Source of the DNA: Planctomycetota bacterium
Lineage (GTDB): Bacteria > Planctomycetota > UBA1135 > UBA2386
NCBI GenBank assembly: GCA_029936315.1
Contig: JAPYTD010000031.1
Coordinates: forward strand, 1-49,492
Length of the DNA: 49,492 nt
Reading direction: 5' to 3'
How positions within the stretch are numbered: position 1 is the first letter of the stretch; the number at the start of each line of letters is the position of its first letter. This document shows, piece after piece, positions 23,575 through 33,171 of the stretch. The position numbers and the translations under genes are program-made. Below the pieces are notes generated by a model that saw only the letters and a program-made list of their open reading frames with translations, did no database searches and was not told the origin of the DNA.

Positions 23575-25242
23575 CTATCTGACGAAGCCGAGTCGGTTGG
23601 GCCACGCGCTGCCGGTCAGCCAGCTGATCGGGCGCGACGGATAGAACACCATCAAGGCGCGGCCTTGGATGTCAGGGCGTGCCACGAACGAGATGCCCTT
23701 CGTGTTGGTTGTGTCGAGCGCCTGCCATTCGGCCTTCGGGTCACCAGAGATTGCGTTCGGGTTGCGGAACGAGACGTTCGGCGACCATGTGGATCCCGGT
23801 CGGCCCTTGAGGCGAAGGATCTCACCGAACTCATCGATCATGATGATCAAGTTCTTGTCGGGCAGCGCGATTGGCGTTTCGTCGCGGTCCGGTGCCTTGG
23901 TCAGGTCCATTGCACGCTTGTTGCCACGGATCTTGCGCACCAGGTCGGGACTGTCGAGCGGCACGATGTTGTCATCCTTGTCGACGCCGATGGTGATCGC
24001 AGTCCAACCACGCGAGTCGATCGACTGCAGCGTGTTGTCGCCCATCATGTAGTAGTGGCCTTCGGGCACGCGGATGACTTCGGGGGCGATGTCCCGCGTG
24101 TAATGCTGGTCGCGATCGATGCGAATGTCGGCCAGGGTGACCTTGCCGCTGCCTTCGCAGATAAACTGCGGGATGACCTTGCGGTTGCTCGGGGCTTCGA
24201 AGCGCCCGTTGTAGGGGATCACACAACCTTCGCGGCAGCTCCACTTGGAGCAGTCCCAGCGCTGCAGTTCGCTGCCGTCCTGCCACGCGATCAGTTGCTC
24301 GTCGACGTGGGCGAACGCCAACTCGGTGGCCTCCCCGGCGGTCAGCGCAACGTCAAACTCGTCGCTGGTGCCGACAACCTTGTTGGCGGCGCGCACCTCG
24401 AGCACTCCCTTGCCTTTCTTGACGACGAGCGAGTAGGTCAGCTTGTCGAAGTCCGGGCGCATTACTTCGATCACGATCGTGAACGCAGCGAGTTGCTTAC
24501 TAGTCGTGACGTTGGCCGTCAGGCGAACGTCGGGAACGATCTCTTGGCCGCGCTGCTGGTTGATGTAGAAGTCTCCGCCGGAGCCATCCTTGACCGAGGC
24601 GTCGCGCATTGGCCGCGCGACATCGACCGGGTAGCCATCCCAGACGCGATCGACCATGCCGCCGTCCAGTTGGTCGCGGAAGAACAAACGCACCGTCTTG
24701 CCCTTGGGGTCCAGCAAGAAGCCGTCGTCGGTCTCTTTCGCATTGCTACGCGGGGATGCGCCAAAGATGTTGGACAGCGACTTCGTCTCTGACCGCGTTT
24801 CGCGGCGCAGCGGGTAGACGTTCTTCCACATGATCTCCTGCAGGTCGTCCGGCTTGCGTTCGATCGTGAATGTGCGGTCGGCGCCTTCGCCCGCGACGTG
24901 GTAGATGTTGCCGCCAGCAATCGAGAAGTTGTCCAGCGGCATGCCGACGATGCGCTTGACGTAGTTCTGGTTCTTTTGCAGTGGGTACTTGAAGACCGAA
25001 ATGTCCCAGCGCTTCGGTTCGCGGAACGTCTGGATGATCTTGTTGACCAGGATGCGGTCGTGCACGTTGGCTTCGACGCTGCCCATCAGCGTCGGTTGCA
25101 TCGACGACGTCGGGATCTGGTAGGCCTCGATGCAGAACCACTTGAGCAGCACGGCCGCAAGGATCGCGACGCCGAATGCTTCAAGGTTGTGGCGGATCGG
25201 TCCGACCAGGATGGGCTTCTTCGCCTTCGTGTCGTTAGCCAT
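23575..25242 (-). CDS. lepB: Signal peptidase I with a large beta-rich insertion
   Basis: 555 residues from ATG 25242 (MANDTKAKKPILVG), against about 250-320 in most bacteria. Residue Ser47 (IPTSSMQPTL) is the catalytic Ser, and Lys96 (YVKRIVGMPLD) the general base. The box E motif GDNTLQSIDSRGW appears only about 300 residues later. A membrane helix (FGVAILAAVLLKWF) precedes the active site. The insertion includes DFYINQQRGQEIVPDV, FTIVIEVMRPDFDKLTY and LAFAHVDEQLIAWQDG, a pattern like a concanavalin/LamG-type beta sandwich, plus a Cys pair region (CSKWSCREGC). It cleaves signal peptides of exported proteins. It lies between lepA and lptB, although the gap to lepA is about 190 bases. Confidence 0.9.
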   Translation of the reverse strand: MANDTKAKKPILVGPIRHNLEAFGVAILAAVLLKWFCIEAYQIPTSSMQPTLMGSVEANVHDRILVNKIIQTFREPKRWDISVFKYPLQKNQNYVKRIVGMPLDNFSIAGGNIYHVAGEGADRTFTIERKPDDLQEIMWKNVYPLRRETRSETKSLSNIFGASPRSNAKETDDGFLLDPKGKTVRLFFRDQLDGGMVDRVWDGYPVDVARPMRDASVKDGSGGDFYINQQRGQEIVPDVRLTANVTTSKQLAAFTIVIEVMRPDFDKLTYSLVVKKGKGVLEVRAANKVVGTSDEFDVALTAGEATELAFAHVDEQLIAWQDGSELQRWDCSKWSCREGCVIPYNGRFEAPSNRKVIPQFICEGSGKVTLADIRIDRDQHYTRDIAPEVIRVPEGHYYMMGDNTLQSIDSRGWTAITIGVDKDDNIVPLDSPDLVRKIRGNKRAMDLTKAPDRDETPIALPDKNLIIMIDEFGEILRLKGRPGSTWSPNVSFRNPNAISGDPKAEWQALDTTNTKGISFVARPDIQGRALMVFYPSRPISWLTGSAWPNRLGFVR

Positions 25243-25434
25243 GTCGTTTGGTTGCTCGGTGCGGCGAGCATGGTATGCCTTGGGTCGCACGGTGGCAAAG
25301 CGAGGTTTGCTCGCTGCCACCCTCCCCGACATCCAGTCGGTCGCAGTAACTACTACCTAACGTCAACGCCCCAACCCCACCATCGCTCCCGAAGACGTTG
25401 CTTACGGGTGCCGGGCTAAATGGCCCCTCTTCGG

Positions 25435-27240
25435 CTAGTCGTCGCTGCGCAGCACCGACAAGAACGCCTTCTGTGGGATCTCGACGCTGCCGACCATGCG
25501 CATGCGCTTCTTGCCCTTCTTTTGCTTCTCGAGCAGCTTGCGCTTACGTGAGATGTCGCCGCCGTAGCACTTGGCGGTGACGTCCTTGCGCATCGCGGAG
25601 ATGTTCTCGCGCGCGATGAACTTGCCGCCAATCGCCGCTTGCAGGGCGACTTCGAACTGGTGGCGGGGGATCTCCTTGCGCAGTTGCTTGAGGATCTTGC
25701 GGCCGCGTTCTTCGGAGTTGTCTTTGTGGGTCAAGAACGACAGTGCATCGACTTCTTCACCACTGACCAGGATGCGCACCTTGACGAGGTTGCTGCCCTC
25801 GAAGCCCTCGACCTCGTAGTCCATCGTGCCGTAGCCGCGCGTCAGCGACTTCAGCTGGTCGTGGAAGTCGAAGATGATCTCGGAGAACGGAATGCGGAAG
25901 CCCAGCATCACGCGTTCCTTGCCGTAGTAGTCGGTCGACAGGTAGGCGCCGCGACGTTCCGTGCAGATCTTCATGACGGCGCCGATGAACTCGCTCGGCA
26001 CGACGATGTTCACGCGCGTGATCGGCTCGAGATACTCTTCGATGAAGTTGCCTTCGGGAAGGTCGCTCGGCGAGTGGATCTCCTTCATCTCGCCGGTGGT
26101 CAGTTTGATGCGATAGCGCACACTCGGCGCCGTCTGCACGATGTCCATGTCCTCTTCGCGCTCAAGGCGCTGTTGGATCACTTCCATGTGAAGCAGGCCA
26201 AGGAACCCGCATCGGAACCCGAACCCGAGCGCATCTGATGTTTCCGGCTCGAACGTGAATGAGCTGTCGTTGATGCGCACCTTCTCAAGCGACTTGCGCA
26301 GGTTGTCGAACTCGCTTGGCACGGTCGGGTAGAAGCCGCAGTAGACCATTGGCTTCGGTTCGCGGAATCCCTCAAGAACCTCGCCGCGCAGCTTCAGGTC
26401 ATTGTGCGTGACTGTGTCTCCAACGATCACATCGGCGAGTGTCTTGATGTTGGCGACGACGTAACCCACTTCGCCTGCCGCAAGCTCGGCGCTTGCGACC
26501 ATATCCGGACGCAATTGGCCGACCTCAAGCACTTCGTGCTCCTTGTCGGTGCCGAGCATGATGACCTCATCGCCCTTCTTGATCGTGCCGTTCATGACGC
26601 GCACGTAGATCACAACCCCGCGATAGTCGTTGAAGACGGCGTCGAACATCAGCGCCTGCAGCGGTGCCTTCGGATCGCCAGTCGGCGCCGGGATCAATTT
26701 GATGATCGACTCGAGAATCTTCTCGCAGTGAAGGCCCGTCTTGGCGGACAGCGCGATCGCATCTTCGGCTGGTAAGCAGATCGCGTCTTCGATCTGCATT
26801 GCAACGTGCTCGGGTCGCGCGTGCGGCAGGTCAATCTTGTTGAGCACGGGAATGACCGACAGGTTGGCTTGTTCGGCGAGGTGCGCGTTGACGACCGTTT
26901 GTGCTTCGACTCCCTGCGATGCGTCGACCAGTAGCAGGGCTCCTTCGCATGCCTGCAGCGACTTGAGCACCTCGTAGTTGAAGTCGACGTGTCCGGGCGT
27001 GTCGATCAGGTTGAGTAGGTACTGCTTGCCGTCGGCCGCCTTGTAGTCCATCGACACCGCCCGCGCCTTGATCGTGATGCCACGCTCGCGCTCGATCTCC
27101 ATGCTGTCGAGCATCTGCTGCTTCATCGCGCGCTTTTCGATTGTGCCAGTCAGCTCAAGCAAGCGGTCTGCGAGCGTCGACTTGCCGTGGTCGACGTGGG
27201 CGATGATGCTGAAGTTGCGAATGAGGGTGGGGTCGGTCAC
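25435..27240 (-). CDS. lepA: Elongation factor 4 (LepA)
   Basis: 601 residues, the usual LepA length. G1 is AHVDHGKSTLADRLL, G2/switch I includes RGITIKARAVSM, G3 is LIDTPGHVDF and G4 is NKIDLP. LepA-specific C-terminal features are present, including the VEGFEGSNLVKVRILVSGEE region and the lysine-rich end (RKRKLLEKQKKGKKRMR). It is a ribosome-associated GTPase that acts on stalled or misassembled ribosomes. ATG/GTG start near the end of the frame fits the motif position. It is typically upstream of lepB, as here. Confidence 0.96.
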   Translation of the reverse strand: MTDPTLIRNFSIIAHVDHGKSTLADRLLELTGTIEKRAMKQQMLDSMEIERERGITIKARAVSMDYKAADGKQYLLNLIDTPGHVDFNYEVLKSLQACEGALLLVDASQGVEAQTVVNAHLAEQANLSVIPVLNKIDLPHARPEHVAMQIEDAICLPAEDAIALSAKTGLHCEKILESIIKLIPAPTGDPKAPLQALMFDAVFNDYRGVVIYVRVMNGTIKKGDEVIMLGTDKEHEVLEVGQLRPDMVASAELAAGEVGYVVANIKTLADVIVGDTVTHNDLKLRGEVLEGFREPKPMVYCGFYPTVPSEFDNLRKSLEKVRINDSSFTFEPETSDALGFGFRCGFLGLLHMEVIQQRLEREEDMDIVQTAPSVRYRIKLTTGEMKEIHSPSDLPEGNFIEEYLEPITRVNIVVPSEFIGAVMKICTERRGAYLSTDYYGKERVMLGFRIPFSEIIFDFHDQLKSLTRGYGTMDYEVEGFEGSNLVKVRILVSGEEVDALSFLTHKDNSEERGRKILKQLRKEIPRHQFEVALQAAIGGKFIARENISAMRKDVTAKCYGGDISRKRKLLEKQKKGKKRMRMVGSVEIPQKAFLSVLRSDD

Positions 27241-27493
27241 GTCTTGGGGCTGGGCCTGCAGAGAACTTCGGCGGGTTCAGTTTCGGCTGGCTTGGGGTGC
27301 TTCGCCAGCGTCAATCGGGCGAAACATGATAGGGGCTGTCGGGCGCGGCGCATAGCGGGTTCGCGGTAGCTTGCGCAGATCGTGGCTGGACCGCGGCAGA
27401 ACGGTCTCGGTCGTTGGGCTGCGAAGCCACGGTCGACCGCCCTTGGTGCTGGAGGTTCGCGCCGTTGGCTGGGGCAGCATAGGATCGTCGGCA

Positions 27494-27841
27494 ATGAGTA
27501 CGGGCAATGCAGCTGTGGACCGCATCTTGACGCAGTTGGCGCCGCTGCAAGTTCGAGCCCGGGCGATGTTCGGTGGCTATGGCGTCTACTGCGACGACAA
27601 GTTTGTCATCTCGGTGTGCTACGACCGCGGCTTCCTCAAGGAGACGCCTGCGATTCAGGCAGCTGGGTTGGAGCTGCGGTCGAGTCCGCCATACCCGGGT
27701 GCGAAGCTCTGGCCCGAGATCAGCGAGGAGCTGATGCTCGATCGCACCGAGCTGCGCAAGGTCGTGCAGGCGACGGCGGATCTGTTGCCCGCGCCGAAGT
27801 CGAAGCGGCCCACGCTCAGCAAGCGCGCCGCGAAGAAGTAG
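27494..27841 (+). CDS. TfoX N-terminal domain protein
   Basis: 115 residues from ATG 27494 (MSTGNAAVDRILTQLA). The signature of the TfoX/Sxy N-domain is clear: VRARAMFGGYGVYCDDKFVI, followed by FLKETPAIQAAGL and a C-terminal basic stretch. TfoX/Sxy regulates competence in gamma-proteobacteria; single-domain homologues elsewhere have unknown roles. The C-terminal helix-hairpin domain of full TfoX is missing, which is common. A TAGGAT hexamer lies 8 bases before the ATG. Confidence 0.85.
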   Translation: MSTGNAAVDRILTQLAPLQVRARAMFGGYGVYCDDKFVISVCYDRGFLKETPAIQAAGLELRSSPPYPGAKLWPEISEELMLDRTELRKVVQATADLLPAPKSKRPTLSKRAAKK

Positions 27842-27942
27842 CCGCAAACGCTGCTATCGGGTCTGTCCTTCGATTGTGCCAGCAACACCTGGCTTGCGAA
27901 CAGGAGAGCGGCGAGTGTCGTAGGCAGCGGCGGGAGCATCAT
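27655..27942 (-). pseudogene. Possible truncated secreted-protein gene antisense to the TfoX gene
   Basis: From ATG 27942 (minus strand, preceded by GGCGAAGA) the frame starts with a convincing signal peptide, MMLPPLPTTLAALLFASQVL, with cleavage after LAQ. It soon runs antisense into the TfoX-N gene, where it has the composition of a shadow frame and stops at 27655. The most likely reading is a 5' remnant of a secreted-protein gene whose body was lost; chance is possible. Confidence 0.3.
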
Positions 27943-28342
27943 TCTTCGCCAGAGTTGTGGAAGAATGCTAGGAGCCTGATGAGGGCTCACAAGCTCCGCG
28001 TTTCCAACCTGGTCTGCAGCCTTTGCCGACTTACGCCGGCCAGATGTATAGAAGGCGTATCATCGCTGAGGAATGACCGGTTGCTGCGGTCGTGTTCGTG
28101 AGGTTGTCGCAACACGCCAGTGGGCAGCACCTTTGTGCGTCAGGGAAGGCAGTGATACTCAGCACGCCAATCCTCATTCACATGGCGGTGTTCCGATTGT
28201 CGAGGTGTGATCCGTCGTGTCGCTGCTCGTCCAACTCTCGTCTCACGGAGTCGGCTTGGCTGCCGCGCAAGAAACAACCTCTTCGCAGACCATGCGATGA
28301 GGTTAGTTTGTCCTGGCACCGTAATAACAAACTCGGCACTTG
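27842..28342. other. Gene-poor 500-base stretch
   Basis: I see no convincing gene here apart from the signal-peptide frame on the minus strand near 27942. No tRNA-like cloverleaf was found. Small hairpins occur (GACCG..CGGTC near 28075). The right end is the leader of the YfhO-like gene and holds an inverted repeat (see 28305-28333). The base composition is somewhat less GC-biased than in the flanking genes, consistent with decayed sequence. Confidence 0.5.
28305..28333 (+). promoter_or_regulatory. Inverted repeat AGTTTGT ... ACAAACT before the YfhO-like gene
   Basis: A perfect 7-bp inverted repeat with a 15-base centre ends 9 bases before ATG 28343. A TAATAA stretch lies in its right part. 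It may be an operator overlapping the promoter, or a leader hairpin close to the ribosome site. No regulator can be named. Confidence 0.35.
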
Positions 28343-30934
28343 ATGGGATTTTCGACTTCGCGTGAACAGCTGCAGGCGGTGCTTTTGGCGCTGCTTTGTT
28401 CGGTGATGTTCTTGGGGTCGGCGCTGATCCCGGGGAAGGCGTTGGTGCCGTATCCGCCGGAACTCAATACGGTGGAAGGGGCGGTGGCGCGGGCGAACGG
28501 GATGTCGCCGGATGAGCTGTATCGCGGTGCTCTATGCATGGGCGACAAGTTCTCCCAGTCGCTGGCGTGGGATCGCATCATGCATGACCGCATGCGCCAA
28601 GGAGAGATCCCGCTGTGGACCAAGGACATCGCGGGCGGTGCGAGCTTCGTGCCGCAGATGGCGCAGGTGTATCAGCCTTGGAACTTGCTGCTGCTGCTGG
28701 TGCCGAGCATTGAGGTGTACGGGTTGTGGTACCTGCTGCACCAGGTTCTGTTCGGGTGGTTGGCGTATCGGTTCTTTCGACGCATCTCGTGTTCGCATGG
28801 CGCGGCGCTGATTGGCGTTGTTTGCGCGGTGCTTGGGTTGTGGACCCAGTGTCGTGTGCATCACAACGTGGTACTGACTGCGGCCTTGTCGCTTTGGCCG
28901 ATGCTGTCCGCGATCCATGCGATCGCGCGCGGTGGCAGGTTTCGCGACATCGCAGTGCTGGCAATTTGGACGGGGCTCACGTGGATGAGCGGGTTCATCG
29001 TGATTGCGCTGCAGATCAGCTACCTGTGCGTCGGCTTTGCGTTGCTGCAGTGCATGGTTAACGAACGCGGTAAGCGGCTCGTTCCGCTAGTGCTGTGCGG
29101 GGTCGGTATGGGACTCGGTGCGATGTTGTCGTCGGCGCACATGCTGCCGGTGCTGATGGCGTCGAGTGAGTCTGGGCGACCCGCGATGACCACGGCCAAA
29201 TTGGTTGCGGGGGCGCTGGAGTGGGATCACGCGTTCACGTTCTTGTGGCCGGATCTGTTTGCGTGGTCGGGTGATTGGTTCCATCGCGACCAGGCCGACT
29301 TGGTGCGGCCGCCGTTGTCGACGTTGTCGTTCTTCCGCCAGCCGGTGGAGACGGCGGGCTACAACTGGGTCGAGGGCACGTTTGCGTTTGGCATCGCACC
29401 GTTCGTCAGCATGCTGCTCGCGTTCTGCAATCGAGAGCGGCGCATGATGGCGGTCTACTTCGCCGCAGCGGCGTTGTTTGCGTTTGGTCTGGCGACCGCG
29501 ACCGGCGGCTTCACGCATCTCGGCAAGCTTTTGCCGGGTCTGATGGACACCGACGTGAAGCGCAATGTGTTTACGGTTGCGTTTGCTGGAACGGTACTCG
29601 CGGTGATGGGAGCCGATCGTCTGTTGGCGAACGGTTCGCGACTCATTCAGGCGTTGTTGGCGGTGATCGCTGTGGTCAGTGCTACGGCAACGATCTGGTT
29701 GTTGATGGCAACCGACGACGAACTACTGGGCCTGATTGCGCAGTGGGGCGTGCACCTGAGCGGCAACCCGGCGATTGATCAGGTCGACGGGAATCTGGCG
29801 CTGATCCGCGCATGGATGGATTCGAAACTGTGGCCTGACGAAGCCCACGCCAACATGGTCATCTTGCGGGCCACGTTCGCCCGCACTGCGATCGTCGCGA
29901 TCGTCGCCTTGGTCGCAACCTTCCTGCGAGGTCGCGGCCGCTTGATCACGCTGCTTGCGATCACAGCCCTCGAACTGCTGCACATTGGCGGTGGTGCGAT
30001 TGTCGTCGTCGATGCCGAGCGCGTGACTACACCGCCTGCCGTGGTCCAGCCGGTACTCGATGCCAAAGAGGAAGCACCCGGAGTGCGCGCGCGCTTCCAA
30101 CGCCTTGGCGACCCTGGCGACAACAAGGCCACGACGATGTACTGGCCCAACTTCGCCGGCTTCCACGGCATCGAAGACCTGGCCGCCTACAACCCACTGC
30201 CGCCCGCGCGCCAGGATGAGTTCTTCCTCGCGATCGAACCGGACGAAGACAACAAGGCGAGCGTCACATGGGGCGGTGCCGGTATCAGTTGGTTCCGTCG
30301 CGATGCGTCGATGCAGCATCCGATGCTCGATGTGATGGGTGTGCGCTACTTCCTGTCGTCGCGGGAAGTAACGATGCCGAACGTCCTTGAACGCACGCCA
30401 GCAGGCACGCCACCGCCGCATCGTCTATACGAACGCACGTCTTGTCTGCCGCGCGCGACGTTTGTTACCCGCTCGGTCCTGATCGAGGACAAGGTCAAGC
30501 GTCTTGCTGCGATCCAACGCGCCGATCGCGACGCCAAGAACGAAGTCATCCTCGAAGACCCTGCGGCTCCGAGGCTGAGTGGCAATGCAGTGGCCGCGAC
30601 CGTAGAGATCGTCGCCCACGAAGAAGAACGCGTGACGATTCGCGTTGCCTGTGCCGGCGAAGGCTACCTGCGCCTGGCCGATCCCTACGACGCAGGTTGG
30701 ATTGCGACCGTTGATGGCGAAGCCGCCCCCGTGCTTGTCGCCGACCACTACCTGCGCGCGGTCTACCTCAACGAAGGCGAGCACGATGTGGTGTTCTCGT
30801 TCCGGGGATCGCGTGTTGTGTGGCCGCAGCGTATATCGCTGCTCGCCCTGATGATCATCGTCGGTCTGTGGATCGCTCGCATGCGCAGCAATACTGCTAG
30901 CATGGTGAGTCCCCCGACCGCCGGAGATTCATGA
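28343..30934 (+). CDS. YfhO-like polytopic membrane protein (GT-C type)
   Basis: 863 residues from ATG 28343. There are about a dozen membrane helices (AVLLALLCSVMFLGSALI, IEVYGLWYLLHQVLFGWLAY, ALIGVVCAVLGLW and more), with the loop motif YQPWNLLLLL after an ALCMGDKFSQSL region. The C-terminal periplasmic domain has the YfhO pattern RLADPYDAGWIATVDGEAA followed by a last helix. YfhO proteins resemble GT-C glycosyltransferases and have been linked to glycosylation of surface polymers such as lipoteichoic acid in Firmicutes. The function here is inferred only from the family. The stop overlaps the ATG of the next gene (ATGA). Confidence 0.85.
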   Translation: MGFSTSREQLQAVLLALLCSVMFLGSALIPGKALVPYPPELNTVEGAVARANGMSPDELYRGALCMGDKFSQSLAWDRIMHDRMRQGEIPLWTKDIAGGASFVPQMAQVYQPWNLLLLLVPSIEVYGLWYLLHQVLFGWLAYRFFRRISCSHGAALIGVVCAVLGLWTQCRVHHNVVLTAALSLWPMLSAIHAIARGGRFRDIAVLAIWTGLTWMSGFIVIALQISYLCVGFALLQCMVNERGKRLVPLVLCGVGMGLGAMLSSAHMLPVLMASSESGRPAMTTAKLVAGALEWDHAFTFLWPDLFAWSGDWFHRDQADLVRPPLSTLSFFRQPVETAGYNWVEGTFAFGIAPFVSMLLAFCNRERRMMAVYFAAAALFAFGLATATGGFTHLGKLLPGLMDTDVKRNVFTVAFAGTVLAVMGADRLLANGSRLIQALLAVIAVVSATATIWLLMATDDELLGLIAQWGVHLSGNPAIDQVDGNLALIRAWMDSKLWPDEAHANMVILRATFARTAIVAIVALVATFLRGRGRLITLLAITALELLHIGGGAIVVVDAERVTTPPAVVQPVLDAKEEAPGVRARFQRLGDPGDNKATTMYWPNFAGFHGIEDLAAYNPLPPARQDEFFLAIEPDEDNKASVTWGGAGISWFRRDASMQHPMLDVMGVRYFLSSREVTMPNVLERTPAGTPPPHRLYERTSCLPRATFVTRSVLIEDKVKRLAAIQRADRDAKNEVILEDPAAPRLSGNAVAATVEIVAHEEERVTIRVACAGEGYLRLADPYDAGWIATVDGEAAPVLVADHYLRAVYLNEGEHDVVFSFRGSRVVWPQRISLLALMIIVGLWIARMRSNTASMVSPPTAGDS

Positions 30935-32103
30935 TCCGCTTCCTCGTCCCGTTGCTATTGGCGCCGGCCCTGACCGCGCAGTTCGTCTACGACTTCAACG
31001 GCCTCAACGGCGCGGATCCACATCCGTTCATTCAGCTTGATGGGCAGGACAATTGGAGCGAGCAGACCTTCAACACGAGCACCCGGTGCGGCGTGACCGC
31101 GACGTTGTCGCACGACGGCACCCCGGCATTGCGCTTCCAGGAAGCGGGCCCTGGCTATGGCTGCGATGCTTCGCGCATCAATGACGGCAACTGGCTCTAC
31201 GCTCCCTTCGCTGGCAACGAAACCAACGCGATGTTCCAGGCCGACATCCACGTCGGCTACTGGGGCGGCACGTTTGGCTTGGCGCACGACACCAATGGCG
31301 ACACCATCATTCGCGGTAGCCAGGCTGGCGAACTCGGCGTGCGTTTTTTGGTTGGCACCCATGCCAATCAGCAGTTCCGCTTGTACGCCGCCGACCAAAC
31401 ATTCGTGCAGGTGCCACTCGCGAGCCTCGGACAAGTCAGCGGCGGCAGCTGGCTGCGCGTGCGCGTCATCATGGACTTCACTGCGGCAGGTGGCGCGGGT
31501 CACGGTTCGGTGTTCGTGCAGAATCTGACGCTCGCCGCGCCAGGCTTCACCGCAGTTCCCGGTCTGCAAGACATTCCATTGGCGCTCAACCAAACAGCGT
31601 TGGACGCGACCAATCCGTTGTTTTGGGACGCGATGTGGTTGCACTTCGAAGGTGCGACCTACGAACTCGACAACATCGAAGTCGGCCGCGGTGGTTGGGC
31701 AGTGCCGTTTGGCAACGCGTGTCCGGCCGCCAGTGGCATCCCGGAGCTGGTCGCGAACGGACCGTTCGCCCAAGGCTCGACGGTCCTGTTTGAATCGGGC
31801 AACCATGCGCCCAACGCCATTGGCGTGACGATCTTTGGTTTCAGTACGACGATCTACCAAGGCCTGCCGCTGCCGCTGTCTCTCGACCCGGTGTTCGGAA
31901 CCACTGGTTGCACGCTCTACACCGATGTCATGCTCGCAGTACTAGCCGTAACGTCGGCCACGACGCCAGGTGTGTTGTCGCAGGGCTTCGGGATTCCGGC
32001 GGGACCATGGACGGGATTCGAGTTCTTGGTGCAGCAGGGCTGTTTGGAGTCGCCACCGAGTAATTGGTCCTTCACCAACGCGCTGCGCGTGCAGTTCCCT
32101 TAG
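30931..32103 (+). CDS. Secreted protein with Planctomycetota-type C-terminal domain
   Basis: 390 residues, ATG overlapping the YfhO stop. A signal peptide (IRFLVPLLLAPALTAQ) is followed by a beta-rich domain of about 230 residues (VYDFNGLNGADP, FQADIHVGYWGGTFGLAHD, LRVRVIMDF), resembling LamG/concanavalin-type folds that bind sugars or surfaces; this is judged by eye. After VPFGNACPAASG the C-terminal domain has the GLPLPLSLDPVFGTTGCTLY motif shared with the 4845-6728 protein. Coupling to the YfhO-like gene suggests the two work at the cell surface. Confidence 0.8.
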   Translation: MIRFLVPLLLAPALTAQFVYDFNGLNGADPHPFIQLDGQDNWSEQTFNTSTRCGVTATLSHDGTPALRFQEAGPGYGCDASRINDGNWLYAPFAGNETNAMFQADIHVGYWGGTFGLAHDTNGDTIIRGSQAGELGVRFLVGTHANQQFRLYAADQTFVQVPLASLGQVSGGSWLRVRVIMDFTAAGGAGHGSVFVQNLTLAAPGFTAVPGLQDIPLALNQTALDATNPLFWDAMWLHFEGATYELDNIEVGRGGWAVPFGNACPAASGIPELVANGPFAQGSTVLFESGNHAPNAIGVTIFGFSTTIYQGLPLPLSLDPVFGTTGCTLYTDVMLAVLAVTSATTPGVLSQGFGIPAGPWTGFEFLVQQGCLESPPSNWSFTNALRVQFP

Positions 32104-32159
32104 CGGTGCGTGTCTGTTGAGGATCTGCGGCTAAGCTTCTGGCCCCCGGAGGTACCAGC

Positions 32160-33164
32160 TTGCGTTTTGTATCGATCATCAGTGTCCTGCCCTTGCTTCT
32201 GATTGCCGCCTGTAGTTTGGCGCCAGAAGCACCCAGCATCAATTGGGCCATCGCCGTGCATGGCGGTGCGGGCACCATGAGCCGCGACGCTCCCGCGGCT
32301 CAGTTGAAGGCCTATGAAGACGCGATGACGCGCGCGCTCGTGCTAGGCAAGGGCATGTTGGCGGATGGCGCCTCGGCGCTAGATGTCTGCGAGGCGGTGA
32401 TGCGTTCGATGGAAGACAACCCGATGTTCAACGCGGGCAAGGGTGCGGTCTTCAACGAACAGGGCAAGCACGAACTCGATGCGTCGATCATGGACGGCTC
32501 GACGATGCGCTGCGGTGCAGTCGCCGGGGTGCGCACCGTGAAGCACCCAATCTCGCTGGCGCGCAAGGTCATGGCCGATACGAGGCACGTGTTGCTCTCT
32601 GGCGATGGCGCGGAGAAGTTCGCCGATGTCGCTGGCGTCGAGCGCGTCGAGAACAGCTACTTCGACACTGAGAAGCGCCGCCGTTCGTTGCAGCGGCTGC
32701 TGCGAGAGCGCAAGCGCACCGGCTCGTTGGTGCCGAGCGATCAAAGCATGGACTACGGCACGGTCGGCTGCGTAGTACGCGATCGCGATGGCCGTTTGGC
32801 TGCGGCGACCACGACTGGCGGCATGACCGGCAAGAAGTGGGGCCGCATCGGCGATTCCCCAATCATCGGTGCGGGCAACTACGCGGATGAATACGCCGCG
32901 GTCAGTTGCACGGGCACAGGCGAGGAGTTCATTCGCCACAGCATTGCCCGGTCGGTGACGGCACGCATGGCGCATGGTGGCGAAACCCTCCAGCAGGCCT
33001 GCTCGGCGGTCATCCACGACGTGCTCAAGCAGGGTGACGGCGGCCTGATTGCTGTTGATCGCGACGGCAACATCGCGACACCGTTCAACTCGAGCGGCAT
33101 GTATCGCGCCATGGCAGATTCACGCGGCCGGTTCGAGGTTGCGATCTTCCCCATAGAGCGCTGA
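32160..33164 (+). CDS. Isoaspartyl peptidase/L-asparaginase (Ntn-hydrolase), lipoprotein
   Basis: 334 residues from a TTG start with GGAGGTA upstream. The N-terminus is a lipoprotein signal with Cys18 (LPLLLIAACS), so the enzyme is probably anchored in the periplasm. The family marks are AIAVHGGAGTM, the FNAGKGAVFNEQGKHELDA stretch, and the autoprocessing site DYG-Thr201-VGCVV, whose Thr becomes the catalytic N-terminal nucleophile after self-cleavage. Further conserved parts are TTTGGMTGKKWGRIGDSPI and IGAGNYAD. Such enzymes release Asp from isoaspartyl dipeptides or hydrolyse asparagine. Export is common for plant-type asparaginases in some bacteria. Confidence 0.92.
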   Translation: MRFVSIISVLPLLLIAACSLAPEAPSINWAIAVHGGAGTMSRDAPAAQLKAYEDAMTRALVLGKGMLADGASALDVCEAVMRSMEDNPMFNAGKGAVFNEQGKHELDASIMDGSTMRCGAVAGVRTVKHPISLARKVMADTRHVLLSGDGAEKFADVAGVERVENSYFDTEKRRRSLQRLLRERKRTGSLVPSDQSMDYGTVGCVVRDRDGRLAAATTTGGMTGKKWGRIGDSPIIGAGNYADEYAAVSCTGTGEEFIRHSIARSVTARMAHGGETLQQACSAVIHDVLKQGDGGLIAVDRDGNIATPFNSSGMYRAMADSRGRFEVAIFPIER

Positions 33165-33171
33165 TCGCCAG

